NCBI GenBank assembly: GCA_028455995.1
Contig: JABELC010000006.1
Location: 806,001-870,000 of the forward strand
Direction: 5' to 3'
DNA from: Scleromitrula shiraiana
Lineage: Eukaryota; Ascomycota; Leotiomycetes; Helotiales; Sclerotiniaceae
DNA: 64,000 nucleotides
Of the stretch, positions 13,601-25,300 are shown one piece after another. Both the position numbers and the translations under genes were made by a program. Every line of letters starts with the position of its first letter. Positions within the stretch are counted from its first letter, which is position 1. The notes beneath the pieces were generated by a model. That model worked only from the letters and a program-made list of their open reading frames with translations. It made no database searches and was not told the DNA's origin.

Positions 13601-13980
13601 GATTAAGGCGGGGTGTGAAGCTTGTATGAAATTGAATGGAAGCTTTCTATCAATCTACAAAATATCAAAGTCTTTTGATAGATAAAGTCGGACTCGTATG
13701 TACTTCTAAAATCTCAACAAAACCTCCTCGGAAGATTTGTTATGAAAGATTGTTGATTTTATAAAGATCCAAATTGAAAAGCAAACAATGGCCGGAGCGG
13801 CTCTGTCCTTTAGCGCCTTACGTAGTGTTGGATTGCCTGAATCACGGAAACCCCACCACGTAAATACCGACAACACGATTGCCAGCCAGCTACCATCCAG
13901 ACCGGACTTGTCAGACATACAACCTCCAGCAAGGAGGGATTACTTATCATAGCCAGGAACTAACAAATTCTCAAGACAAT
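13601..13980. promoter_or_regulatory. Bidirectional promoter between UBP6 and ARPC4
   Basis: Only 380 bp separate the two divergent start codons, so both housekeeping genes must share this region. Both genes also have minute first coding exons (16 nt and 3 nt). A 70-codon minus-strand frame at 13706-13918 lies inside it and is probably chance. No specific operator is recognised. Confidence 0.6.
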
Positions 13981-14719
13981 ATGGTGAGTACCAATACCTA
14001 TTCTGGATTGATAGAAAATAGCTTCCATCATATATATTGACTGATTCTTATGTAGTCTCAATCACTTCGACCTTACCTTCAATGTGTTCGATCCTCCTTA
14101 ACAGCAGCTTTATGCCTTTCGAACTTCGCATCCCAAACTTCTGAAAGACATAATGTTCCTGAAATCGAAGCCAAAACATCCCCCGAAGTTCTATTAAATC
14201 CTTTGACTGTCGCAAGAAATGAAAACGAACGAGTCCTCATCGAACCAAGTATCAATAGTGTACGGATTAGCATTAAGATCAAGCAAGCGGATGAAATCGA
14301 ACATATTCTCGTACACAAGTTCACTCGATTTTTAACTCAAAGAGCCGAAGCATTCTTTATTTTACGGAGGAAACCAGTTAAGGTTGGTGGCAGATACTGG
14401 GATGCAATGCAGGGAGGCTGACTTGTATAGGGATATGATATCTCATTCTTAATCACGAACTTTCATACCGAGGAGATGTTGAAGCATAAGCTGGTGGACT
14501 TTATCATACAATTTATGGAGGAGGTGGACAAGGAGATTTCAGAGATGAAGCTTTTTGTAAGCTCTTTCTACTATATACATTTTGGATGGTTGCTGATAGA
14601 TTCTAGTTGAATGCTCGCGCAAGATTTGTTGCGGAATCATTCTTAACACCTGTGAGTAGCTCTGTTTCTTCTAAGCGCTCGAGATTTTTCAACTAACATT
14701 ATGTCTGTAGTTCGATTAG
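13981..14719 (+). CDS. ARC19: Arp2/3 complex 20 kDa subunit (ARPC4/Arc19)
   Basis: Five exons: 13981-13983 (the ATG alone), 14056-14382, 14431-14556, 14607-14651 and 14711-14719 (Phe-Asp-stop). All junctions are GT/AG and phase 0, giving 169 aa, the family's usual length. The start SQSLRPYLQCVRSSLTAALCL, then the blocks RHNVPEIEAKTSPE, FTRFLTQRAEAFFILRRKPV, GYDISFLITNFHTEEM and ARFVAESFLTPFD, are diagnostic of ARPC4. In the known complex this subunit forms the core with ARPC2 that holds Arp2 and Arp3 and nucleates branched actin at endocytic patches. The two micro-exons at the ends would be missed by simple gene finders. Confidence 0.97.
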
Positions 14720-15324
14720 AGTTTTAGGATTGGTTTGATAGTATATGATGTTGATAGTGGTCTATGGTAGACCAGCGGTGTAAATGGCCGACTTTTATCA
14801 ATTTGGCGTTCAGGAGAATAAAAGCCTTTAAAAATCGATTATTCATAAGATTGTATATCGAAATTTTATTGACTTCCAGACAATCATATCTCTCAACGGA
14901 GACTCTTTTCTTTCTCACATTCTGCCTATCTTATTCCTGGACTCAATGTTGCCCTAGAAGCACAAAGGTAGTCGCGCAATCATCTGTTGCAATCTACCTT
15001 CATATTCTACAAACAGGAATGCGTATGCGTATCGTAACCCAGAACCTCTCATGGATTCCTATCTACCCAAACAGCTCGGAGGACATGTTGAATGATGAAA
15101 TTCACGTGAGCATGTGATTTGAAAAATGGCGCTAATCATGCACATGCAACATAGCCTTCTTTTTTTTTCTCACAATGTGTAAAAAGCTATGTTTCTCTCC
15201 AAAAACAACTTGATGCTATCCAGAAAGTGTGCGCAAATACCGTGTTGGTAATGTATACGCTAAAAACAATTAGCATTAGTTTCTACGATTGGCGTATAGC
15301 TCGAAACATTGGGTAGCAGTAGCG
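14720..15324. other. Intergenic region
   Basis: This is the 3' flank of ARPC4 and the promoter of the HET gene. A 117-codon ATG frame (14764-15117) is open, but it has no recognisable domain and starts 45 bp after the ARPC4 stop, so I treat it as chance. CACGTG and CATGTG elements lie near 15103-15113. Confidence 0.45.
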
Positions 15325-17268
15325 ATGGCTGGCTACACACCGCCTCCACCCCTTGTGGTAGAGACTTCATTTTCCCCTTTTGCTGCAGATCAGCGTCACT
15401 TCACACCTACTAAAAGATCTCAAGCATCATATAAACCTTTAGATCTTGATAGAAAGGAGATACGTCTTCTTGTTCTTCCAGTCGCAGGCGCCAAGAATCC
15501 AAAGTATGAATTTATCCATGAATCTCTTCTTACCAACGTTAAGTACGAAGCTTTATCTTATGCTTGGGGTGATTCACCTGCCAATGAGACTGTCACAATC
15601 GATCATACCGAGTATTATGTCCGCGAAAACTTATTTGCAGCATTGGAGGCTCTTAGATTGAGAAGTCGAGAACGCCATTTATGGGTGGATGCTCTGTGTA
15701 TTAACCAGGAGGATTTCGATGAGCGAAATAGTCAAATAGCTCTAATGAGTCAAATATATGCAAAAGCTGACGAAGTTGTTGTATGGCTGGGAAAAGCTGG
15801 AAGAGATTATTGGGGTGCTATGGTTTTGCTCGATAGTTTGGGTAATTTAGAGACATCTGGAAAGGAATTATCGAAGTTGATATCAGATCACGCAACTATC
15901 GCTCACTCGAAGTTTTGGAATGAATTATTACAACTCTGTCATCGCCCATATTGGCAAAGATTATGGATTATTCAAGAAGTTGTCCTTGCTGCGAAAATAA
16001 AAGCCCATTGCTCATCATTAATATTCGACTGGGAGCTATTAGATGGGCTATTTCAACATTTACATTACATACAAGAGATAGCGACAAACCACTATATTAA
16101 CTTATCTGCCGTTGGAGGAAAGTGTAATGGTTACTTTAGCTTATTACAAACTTTAGCAGATATACGGGTCAGTGTACCAGCTCGACTTTCGAAAAGACGG
16201 CGGGAGCTTAAGCAACAAATTCCGCTTCTTGATCTCTTTCTTACTCACCATGAAGCATTGTGTGCAGATCAAAGAGATAGATTTTTTGGTTTGTACAGTC
16301 TTGCTATGGGATGTTGTACCAAGGCCACTCCAGCAGATTACAGGAAGTCTTTTTCTGAAATAATCTCATCGGTGACAGCACATCATTTTCGTCTTCATGG
16401 TGATAAGATGGATGTAATCCGCAAGTATGAGTACTTTCGTCAAACACTTCTAAAAACGATGCCTGAGTCCGTCCGCATTGCCAATGGTTTTTTCGAAGAT
16501 AAATCCAATTCGTTAGAAGATCAAGAGATTGTCGAAGTAATTGGAAATATCAGAGGTCCAATAATATATCTCAGTCCACCCCTCAAACAACTTGCACTCA
16601 AGGAATATATGGAGAAGCTAGATTACTGTGATTTGAATCTAACTCCTCGTCTAGAGGATCAGCTACGCTACTTTGATCACAAACGTGGTACAAAAGGCTA
16701 TTTTAATCCTAATGATTTACAAGTTGTTGATGACATTTGTAATTATGGAAGCGGAGAGGCATTTTACCTAATAGATCAATCCATCTCAAAAAATAGTGAA
16801 TCACAAATTGAGATCACAGAACTCTACCAAAAGTGGATTCCTCCGGGGAAAAAGCCCAGGATCACGGCACAGCTAATGTCTTCTTTCGGTCAAACTCTTC
16901 ATGAAGCCAAATGGAAGACAGAGTCATCCGAAAATCTAACTACTTGCAAGTTGTTTCTTGAAGAGAATGGAATGATAGGGTATGTTTCGGATAATGCACA
17001 AATCGGTGATTCCGTGGTTCAATTTCGAAACACTAGTACAGCTGTAATAATGCGAAACGAAGTAAATGGAGGTAATGTCGTTGGAAGGGCATGCGGCTTA
17101 CTTAATCGTCCTTTAAGACATGGTCACGGTATACCATTCACATGCCAGGATCAAAAGATTGATAGAAATGGATTTGATGTACCTGGTTCTCCAATTTGTT
17201 TACGAATGAAACTTTCGATTCTCAGGAATTTGGCTAGTGGAAGTATATATAAGGATGAGATACTCTGA
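15325..17268 (+). CDS. Heterokaryon incompatibility (HET) domain protein
   Basis: A single exon of 647 aa. The HET domain spans about residues 70-240, with the family hallmarks YEALSYAWGD, LRLRSRERHLWVDALCINQED, ERNSQIALMSQIYAKADEVVVWLG and a later RPYWQRLWIIQEVVLA. HET domains act in allorecognition and programmed cell death when unlike fungal hyphae fuse, often downstream of NLR-type or other sensors. This protein has no visible NACHT, ankyrin or WD part. Its C-terminal half (after about 330) has no domain I recognise, apart from a final LCRG-like area (VGRACGLLNRPLRHGHGIPF), common at the end of long HET proteins. The frame continues 12 codons upstream only through a TTG, so I take the ATG at 15325 (agcgATGgct). 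Whether it is a true incompatibility locus is unknown. Confidence 0.93.
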   Translation: MAGYTPPPPLVVETSFSPFAADQRHFTPTKRSQASYKPLDLDRKEIRLLVLPVAGAKNPKYEFIHESLLTNVKYEALSYAWGDSPANETVTIDHTEYYVRENLFAALEALRLRSRERHLWVDALCINQEDFDERNSQIALMSQIYAKADEVVVWLGKAGRDYWGAMVLLDSLGNLETSGKELSKLISDHATIAHSKFWNELLQLCHRPYWQRLWIIQEVVLAAKIKAHCSSLIFDWELLDGLFQHLHYIQEIATNHYINLSAVGGKCNGYFSLLQTLADIRVSVPARLSKRRRELKQQIPLLDLFLTHHEALCADQRDRFFGLYSLAMGCCTKATPADYRKSFSEIISSVTAHHFRLHGDKMDVIRKYEYFRQTLLKTMPESVRIANGFFEDKSNSLEDQEIVEVIGNIRGPIIYLSPPLKQLALKEYMEKLDYCDLNLTPRLEDQLRYFDHKRGTKGYFNPNDLQVVDDICNYGSGEAFYLIDQSISKNSESQIEITELYQKWIPPGKKPRITAQLMSSFGQTLHEAKWKTESSENLTTCKLFLEENGMIGYVSDNAQIGDSVVQFRNTSTAVIMRNEVNGGNVVGRACGLLNRPLRHGHGIPFTCQDQKIDRNGFDVPGSPICLRMKLSILRNLASGSIYKDEIL

Positions 17269-17539
17269 TGATATCCCGATAAATAGAGAATTACCTTCAC
17301 CTTCGATGTTTGATTCAATGCCAAGTTGATGGATGTCCTGCACTGATCAAGCACTTTCTCGCGAGACTGACAAAATTCGCATTCGATGGAATGTTGGAGT
17401 TGATGCTAGTAGTCAATCTTCTTTACTCAATATCTCCATATTAGTATATGGATCGAGGACAGGAATTTCAACAATAAACAAATCTGGACACACACCCACA
17501 TCAAAATCAAAAAACAAACTTCATCTTGCAACCCGAGCC

Positions 17540-18544
17540 ATGCCTGCATGGTACAGACAACTAACTATCCGTGGGCTCTGGTCGAAGATCTCGAAGATTT
17601 TTCGATCAAAACCGCAAGAACCATCGCAAGAAGAAATCGCCACGGCATGTCATATGTATAAACTTCCATCAGAAGTTCGAATGTTGATTTGGAAATTATG
17701 TTCTGATAAAGGGCTTTTGGGGGACGATGATTTTCTATTTAGCGTAGACACCCACCCCATTTTCGGTGCAGTATATGGTTTTGCTAGTGAAAAGGTTCTC
17801 ATCACTGAGATCTTATCATTGTTTTACAGATATACTGCATTTGGAGCGGACCGTGTAACAAGAATCCATCGCCCTCGTTTACTAGACCCAAGCATGCATT
17901 TGGCTATTTCATTGGATGTCATAACGATATGCTCTCGCATTATCCTTCAAGATATACCTGATACTCGATTTCAGTGGAGTGGAAGACCGGTTATGTCTGA
18001 AATATTTCTTGAAGAACTCAGAAGATTTCTTTGGCGTTCAAAGCGTCAGACCCCCGGTTTGACATTGACTGGCGATGTGCATACAGTCACGATCTTTTAT
18101 GATAGAACGTTAGACGGCAACGATTCATGTTTCGTGCGATACCTCCGTGACTATTTCGAAAATTTACAAGTAATCCAAATCGTGTCTCTTCTTCATGATA
18201 CTGAAGAACAAAGACATCCATTTGGAACCGATACCTCAACCACACCAATAATTAGTTGGATACTCGGACCGAGATGGAAATTTCATTGCCTCGATGAACG
18301 TCAGCCTTTTACTTGGCGTTACAGAACGTTACGTTCTTGGCATCGACGCGACCGGAACGACTCGGGACCTGAAAACTCGTTGTCTAGATACCTGGACGCT
18401 TGGAGCTGGGAAAACTTTGATGGAGTTACGAGGTATTTCGGTGTTCATAACACTTTCCCACCAATGCGAAGGTATGCGACTGCAAGGAGTATCATGGGAT
18501 TCCCTTTAACAAGAAATCCTGTGAGGATGCGTGGAGGGAGATAG
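17540..18544 (+). CDS. Hypothetical protein with F-box/2EXR-like motif
   Basis: A single exon of 334 aa from the ATG at 17540 (gagccATGcct). The frame is open up to another ATG at 17333, which would add 69 residues of poor complexity, so the shorter start is preferred. Near residue 42 the motif YKLPSEVRMLIWKLC resembles the LPxElRxxIW core of fungal F-box and 2EXR domains. This is followed by FGAVYGFAS and a region with several Trp and Arg residues (FHCLDERQPFTWRYR). I do not recognise the remaining two thirds. It starts 271 bp after the HET gene on the same strand. Function unknown; a role as a substrate-recruiting or allorecognition-associated protein would be speculation. Confidence 0.65.
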   Translation: MPAWYRQLTIRGLWSKISKIFRSKPQEPSQEEIATACHMYKLPSEVRMLIWKLCSDKGLLGDDDFLFSVDTHPIFGAVYGFASEKVLITEILSLFYRYTAFGADRVTRIHRPRLLDPSMHLAISLDVITICSRIILQDIPDTRFQWSGRPVMSEIFLEELRRFLWRSKRQTPGLTLTGDVHTVTIFYDRTLDGNDSCFVRYLRDYFENLQVIQIVSLLHDTEEQRHPFGTDTSTTPIISWILGPRWKFHCLDERQPFTWRYRTLRSWHRRDRNDSGPENSLSRYLDAWSWENFDGVTRYFGVHNTFPPMRRYATARSIMGFPLTRNPVRMRGGR

Positions 18545-19397
18545 ATAGGTGCTAGGAGTGATAGATATGATGAACAGGAGATAGGAAGAACAAGATGATG
18601 AAGCGGTATGCTAGTTCAAGTTCTCCAGAACTGGTGGTCTCAATTTGATTCGAACTAGAATGTGCACTTTGGAATATTATTGGCCCCAGCATCATATCAA
18701 ATTTCTATTTGCGTGAAGTCTCCACCTCGTACAATGACAAGCAGCCAGACTAACTAGGTGCCGGTAGCTTCCGAACATATGTGCTTATGGTTCAGTGGCT
18801 AAGTGGATTCGAGAAGCTCAATTCACTATGAGTCTATGACCGCGCTTGATACCACGTGATTCACCTCCTCGACCTTTAGCGCGAGTCGTTAGAATAGCCG
18901 CGCTAGGTTGAAAGGGACTTGATTCTGAAGTTCTAGATTTCTCAACCATCTCCCCTACAAACTGTTCTCGTCGGTCTCATTCTCGCACAAGTACGCATAC
19001 ATACATATACACATGGCACACTTTACTACATCAACTAACATTGAGACAACATGGGTATGCTAAGGTAGGTTCGACCTTGTGTTCATTCGTATTTGTTGCA
19101 GCGCTCTAGTATGATTCAAGAAGAAATTTAGGTGGGAGTTTTATCGTTTTTCTTGACCCTGTGTTGAAAATAGGTGGCCTTATTCAAGTGATAAGGTATT
19201 TGACCTTTGACAGCTCAAGGTCACATAATGTTGCCAACGATGTTTAGATGTGAGTTTAGCATGATAATATTACATTGTCCTGTGAGCAATCTTTAGGGTG
19301 GTTGGGCTGCGTATGTTTCCTCGGTGGCCAAGGGAACCTCATAGAGATGTACGTTCATTCACTGGATTGCTAACTTGAGTTGTATAATTACTCCCAG
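18545..19397. other. Intergenic, possibly holding lost 5' exons of the pseudogene
   Basis: No intact gene is seen. A good intron (GTACGT at 19349, GCTAAC branch, CCCAG ending at 19397) sits immediately upstream of the pseudogene's first coding-like block. The exon before it carries a TAG in the frame needed to enter that block, so the 5' part of that gene seems decayed too. Confidence 0.4.
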
Positions 19398-20769
19398 GCG
19401 AGCAGAGTTGGTTGATGCAAAAAGGGGGTAAGATCCAGTGGCGAAAACAAGACGGCCTTGTCTCGAGGGGTGACGAAATCAATGTCGAAGAAGCACAAAT
19501 ACCAGTCATCATTCAAGACTACTATGGAACAAATATCTTATGAGGGAAATCAGGAGGGGTTTTAGAATAGAGTCAAAAGAGAGCTTGCAGATTCCCAGAT
19601 TCAGATCGTCAAAAGTGCGATGAATAAAGTTGATGAAATGGATTAGATCGAGGAAGGAAACGCGATAAGCGATTATACTCCACTCATCCCGATCACATCT
19701 TTGGATGATGAGACTCTTTCGACAGAAACGGTAATCGAGAGAGTCGACATTGGCGATAGCGAGTTTGACCAAGTTTCGCTTAAAATCCTAGACACCAAGG
19801 AGAAATTCGATGCTGCATTAGATTTTACAAATTCCATTCGTCTTCCATACCAGACTTCGCAAGTTGGCCGGCTCATTGTCTTGCTTCAAGCCCCTAACAG
19901 TATTGGCCGCCAACCAATGATTAGATACACAAAAGCCTTGATGGGAAAGATGGAGCTCATGAATATTGATATTTTATATCCAGCGGTTCTGACTCACCTA
20001 GGCAGTTATTCAAAAATGAATCATATCGCCATGCCAGATGATAAAAACTCGCACAGATCCTTGTCCTGGCTCAAAGAACGCAAAAGTGTCTTGGGATTTC
20101 ACTAGACAATTAGTAGGACTTTACTTATTGTATAATGAATTTGAGTCGGAGACCAAAAAGATATTGGAGGAGGGCTTCGACCAGGAAATTCGGGGTTCAA
20201 AAACCGCGATCGCGATGAATATCGTTTATAGACGAATGGCCTCGACAGCAATTGGTGCAGATGCTTGGGAGATCTGGATGATGGATCACAAGTAAGTATT
20301 TTATTTGTTCACCTACAGATGGTTGGAGCGCTGACCCGTAACTTAGCAAAAGCTATTAACAAAATATCAAACTTGGAAATGTTATGGGAAAATGTTGAGT
20401 CATCTCGTCGATTATTGGGAGCTTGGGATCATAACCTTTATTGGCTTGAAGGGTGCCCGAACACATGGAAAAAACAGATGGACCACAGGTTTCGTGATGG
20501 CATTGCAACATCTTTTAGTTCACAACCCAGAGTTTAACGCATTTGCGCGCTTAATGATAGTAATCTCAAGATTTACTAGGCGCCTTCTAGTTGACAAGAT
20601 CACGGCTCAGGAAAGCATCACCAGACTTGTCAACCTTCCAGAAAAAAATATCCTAGATTTCATCTCCCAGATGCATACATCTGAGAAAGAGGAGTTTGTG
20701 GTGGAGGTTATGGGTCCTATTCATGAATCACGAGATTATGAAGTTGATGAATTTCTTTTCGAGGGCTAG
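19398..20769 (+). pseudogene. Decayed gene of unknown family, several disabling lesions
   Basis: Coding-quality stretches follow one another on the plus strand but in different frames. They are: 19400-19540 (KIQWRKQDGLVSRGDEINVE...IIQDYYGTNIL, then TGA at 19541); about 19560-19995, interrupted by TAG at 19644 inside NKVDEMD-stop-IEEGNAISDY; about 20060-20290 (SKNAKVSWDFTRQLVGLYLL); about 20318-20490 (MVGALTRNLAKAINKIS); and 20500-20769 (MALQHLLVHNPEFNAFARL). No credible GT/AG intron restores the frame at 19541, 20290 or 20500; near 20010-20060 a weak intron could. Together they would have encoded roughly 430 residues, mostly helical and acidic. I do not recognise the family. The alternative is an intact gene with sequencing errors. 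Confidence 0.6.
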
Positions 20770-22350
20770 TAAATTAGGGGTAGGTTGGGTATATGATACT
20801 AAAACTGGTATGGATGGGAGCAATTGAATAAGAAGGTTATGGATTTTATTTATGGTATCATGAAGTTGATGCACAAATCTTTGAAGGCTAGCAAATTAGG
20901 CGCAAATCGGATGGGTGACACTGGCATGGCATGGGTGCGAGCGAAGGAATCAAGATTATTGATTTGAAGAGCACTGCCAGTTGACAAAAGAATTCTCAGA
21001 CTAAGTCATACAATGTGAAGCGATTAAGCAAAACAGTATTGCTTGATGATCGTGAGTGCTCGACTTGGAACACTTTGATGAATAGAGAGAGTTATCTTAG
21101 TTCGGAATCGCTTTTGCTACCGAAACTCATTTATTTTTATTCACAGTAATGCCACTCAGTATTGCATCCTAGTCACAACATCCAAAAGTATGTCAGAGGC
21201 AAAATCGCAGGGTTGTTTAGACATAGTGCCTCTCTCTTTCTCTACGCTCACTGCTAGTGGGACGAATTCCAAAGTGAGCAATCATCTACTCTATCACACA
21301 ATGATGGTGAATATTACCACTAATCTAGAAGTGAATTAACTCCGATTTCAGAACTGCTCTGTTTCATTCCTCCGCTCTCACTAAGAATTGGTGTATTTAA
21401 AGAACCACAGTGAGTCTCCACGACCTCTGCAGTAACAATTGAGGACACTTCAAAAGACAACTACTTCTTTGCGCCACCCAAAGCCTGTATGCAAGTGCGC
21501 GAATAACGAAGACGACTATGGCATATGCAGCTCGTTCTTGAGATTGAATTGGTAGATATTATGGGGATTTCCGTTATCGATTTGCAATCGTTGCTATCAT
21601 TGTTCCCCCTCAATAGCAAGGGGCATTTCTATGAAACCTCAAGTACACTATTCGATGCAATCTGAGAATATACGTGTACTAGCTTACCCCAATATTCTTG
21701 GACTTTCTCTTGTAGCGTCTACTCTGGCTACTCCTGTCTTAGTAAAGGAAGTAGATGGGTGCTTCTTAAATAACCTCGACTTCATTATAGTTTGGATACA
21801 ATTCACTCAAAAGATACTGATCTTATTATTTATTCAAGCCCAGAGCTCGAAATAGCATGGACAAGTCAAACAAGATCAAGATAATTATTCGACATGAGAT
21901 GAGAGAACGAGATGATTCAGAGAAAAATCAGTATTCAAAGAGACTTATCTGTCACTGATCACATTATCAAGGGACGAAGTAAAAGTAGATGGAATATTTT
22001 CATTTCCCCCACTATCAGACACCCCATCCCGTTACAATATAAAAAAGTACCTCACCCTCATCCTTACAAATATATATACGCTTGCCTGTCTATTCACTCG
22101 CTAGCTCCCAGGGAAAAAAAGAAAACTCCACGCTAGCCAGCAAATGAGAAGAAAAACCATAATGTCTACTAGTACAGACAAGCAAACTAACGAATAAACA
22201 GACAACGATAGTATAGCATGTAGTGTATTATACGTGCAATCAATTATATCCATGAGATATGAAGTAAATATATGTTCAAGAACAGAACCTTCCCAAACCA
22301 GCATTCCTCTTCTTTCTTTTCCATAATATGAACAATCACCAACACTAAAA
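20770..22350. other. Intergenic region
   Basis: No gene is supported. A short Cys-containing open stretch around 21475-21560 (KPVCKCANNEDDYGICSS) and an ATG frame of 74 codons at 21631-21855 are present, but both lack start or family support. The last 300 bp are AT-rich and probably the 3' UTR of EFR3. Confidence 0.4.
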
Positions 22351-25300
22351 TTAATACGGAGGTCTTCCCACATTACCCCTTTGATCATCACCACCGACAT
22401 CAATACCATCTAATAAATTTTGAAGATCGATTGTTTTTCCGTTTTCCTCTCCCCATGGCATACTCGAATAAGTGCCCCCTGCCCGACTTTTTGTACTCCT
22501 TTTTCCACTTCGTCCGGTGGTTCGATAAGTTTCCGGTGAGGACTGAACATGATGAGATTGTACCTGGGCTTGAGCTTGATCGAGAACCGCAATATTCTCA
22601 CCTGCGAGAGAAGAAGGAAGTGGCGGAACAGGAGGAACCGCCGCTGTATCTTGTGACACTTCTGTAGCGATCGGATGTGAGGCTAAAGGTCTCTCAAGAT
22701 AACTAGGGATTCTATCTCTCGATTTAGATCTCGATCGTTCGCTATCACGCATAGAAGCCGATGTTTCTATGCCTGTAGCATTCTGCTGATTGAATGTGTT
22801 GACGGATATCTCTGAAGTTGAGAAGTCATAACTAACCATGCTCTCACTACTTCCATCACTGTGAGCCATTGTACCAGCCCTAGTACCTGGTAAAGGTATT
22901 GGTTGACCTGAAAGAACCCTCTTCAATTGATCAACTTTCGTAACTGAACCTCGACTCGATTCACTTGTTGCAGCAGGTGATTGCCCACTACCTTTCCGAT
23001 ACTTATGTAAAGCTCCAAGACCATTAGCAGTTCCGTATGTCGAATTCGGTCCACTTTTATGTGTATGTCCGCCAATAGGAGATGCTGTACCACTATGACT
23101 ACCTCCATTTCCTAATCCATTGACAGCAAGGAAGTTTCTATGACCCGTAATAGTCGTACCTGTTCTTGATCCATTGAGAGAAGTAGTTTTGCTACTTTCT
23201 TGAGCAACAGCAATGATAGATTCTTTATTCCACTCGGACATTAATTGATCCTTGATCTTCTCTGGTAGAACCGTGTCTCTTGTTGAATGGGTATCTACAC
23301 TCAAGATAGGATGAGTAAAACTTCGCCCTGGAGAAGTCGAAGGACTAGTTGGAGGAGAATTCAGAGATGCAGCGTATGATAGTGAAATTAGTTTAACCAT
23401 TTCGAAACGATCATCAAATGGTGATAGATTGTCGTTCCCTGGTTCCTTCTGCGTTAGATATTGTGGAGGTGTCGTTCTACCCGGTGTACCAATATCTTTG
23501 AGATGAATAGGCGGAAATCGTATTCTATCAATCCAAAGTGACGCGTTTTGCCGACGGAAAATTTCATCTTGAATAGTTCTTCCAACAGGTGACATTTCGA
23601 ATTCGAATTTTTCTGCCAAGTTCCAGAGATATCCATGGCACAAACTTCCAAGTCGGATCTTATGGATGGCTACCTCTAATTTCTCGACATCATCTTGTAG
23701 TTTGAATATCATAGGTAATCCACTTTTGACTGCGTTGACTCCCAAACGATTGACAAGATTTGTAAGTAGAGGATGTAGAAGAACAATATCGTTTTCGCTG
23801 TCAACGAATTGTAATGCATTTTCGTACGCAGCAAGATGTAAAAGCTCAAGGAATGTTGTTCGAACTGGTTTGACAGGCTTCTCTTTCTCCGTTCTCGACG
23901 CAGTCGATACTGCTCTTTTGGTAAGATTTGTCGCTGATTCATCGCGTGCCGTTTTTGATAATCCCTTGGGCTTCTCATCATATACTCGTTGGTCGACCTT
24001 TACAATTTCCTTCTCAAGCCAGGTTAAGAGAGCATCAGTATATGCCTTTCTGACTCTTCCATCACTATCCCGTAACAACCATTGTGTACCTTCCCATACT
24101 TTAATTGGTACACGATTCCTTCCCAAACTTCCAGCACCAGTTATTGTTTTATGACTAGCAACCAGTAAAATCAATTTTATTGATTCGAGTGCTGTAATTT
24201 TAGCTGTATCAAATGAGAAAAATCCATCGGTGTTGGGATCCTCACTCAATTCAGTATTCGAAATGAGCGCATTTGTTACTGCACCTGGATTCTCCACAGC
24301 AGCCACACTGGTAGGGATTGCCGATGCTTGAGATGGTTTCAATCGTAAAAGAAGAGCCAATACCATATCGGATATTTGGTCTGTGTAATAAACATGAGTG
24401 GCTAAGTTTCCTATGCAACTTTGTAACCGAACCAAAAGATCCATTCGAGTATTCGTTGGTACTGAGACACTTTCTGTCGTGACAGATGCAGTTAAAGTTG
24501 GCGATCCAATAGTATCCTTAACTCCGTTATCTGGCTGAAGATGTGGTCCACCAATATTTCCGAGTTGAAGAATGATCAAAATTTGTTGTATCAGTCCAAA
24601 TAGAACATCCATTACACTCAAACCTATCAAATTTACATCCGACTTAAGTAGAGAATCTACCATTGTTGCTAGAACAAGTTGCTGTATAACGGTAGCCTCG
24701 ACTTGAGTAGTTTTCACCAAACTATCCATCGCCGTCACCAAAATGATATACCGATCTTGTACTGGAGTCCATCTGGCAATCATTCCGAAAATTCTTGGTG
24801 CCCATCCTTTGCAATTTTCGTTCGCCCCCTTCTCAATGACCGACTCTTGCTGGGCAACCCGATCTGAAATAAATTTCAAAACTGCTATTGTAGCGCCATG
24901 TATTTGAGTTCTATTATTGACAACAAAAATTTGTTTCAAACATTGCATTGCCAAAACACCAATATTCTCTTCCGCCATCTTGTCCGCATCGGCCGTAGTT
25001 TCGGATAAAGTAGGAGGGTGTTCGGCTGTATCAACTGTTCGAACTGTCGCATTACTAGCCCTTCTTTTTAACGTTGCCTTCTCAGTCCCTGTTTGTTCTT
25101 CTACTTCCGCTCGATGTTCCAAAAGGTCGACAAAGTCGTCATTGTCTGTCCAAATGTTTTCCAATAAAATAGGTACAACCACATCGAGTTGTCTTCCTGC
25201 CACGGAAGCTAGAGCTTCGGATGATGCTACACTTTTGACCGCTTGTAATCCTACACTCCTCCATCTTATAGCGACTGGCGCACTTTGGGGTTTATTGTTT

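Noticed and set aside
14764..15117. 117-codon ATG frame after ARPC4
   Set aside because: There are no domains, it starts almost at the ARPC4 stop, and its composition is like neighbouring non-coding DNA.
18781..18860. tRNA-like words (TGGTTCAGTGG...GATTCGA)
   Set aside because: No cloverleaf can be formed with acceptor and anticodon arms at proper spacing.
23666..24154. 162-codon plus-strand frame
   Set aside because: It is antisense to the well-supported EFR3 exon and Ser/Leu-rich as mirror frames are.
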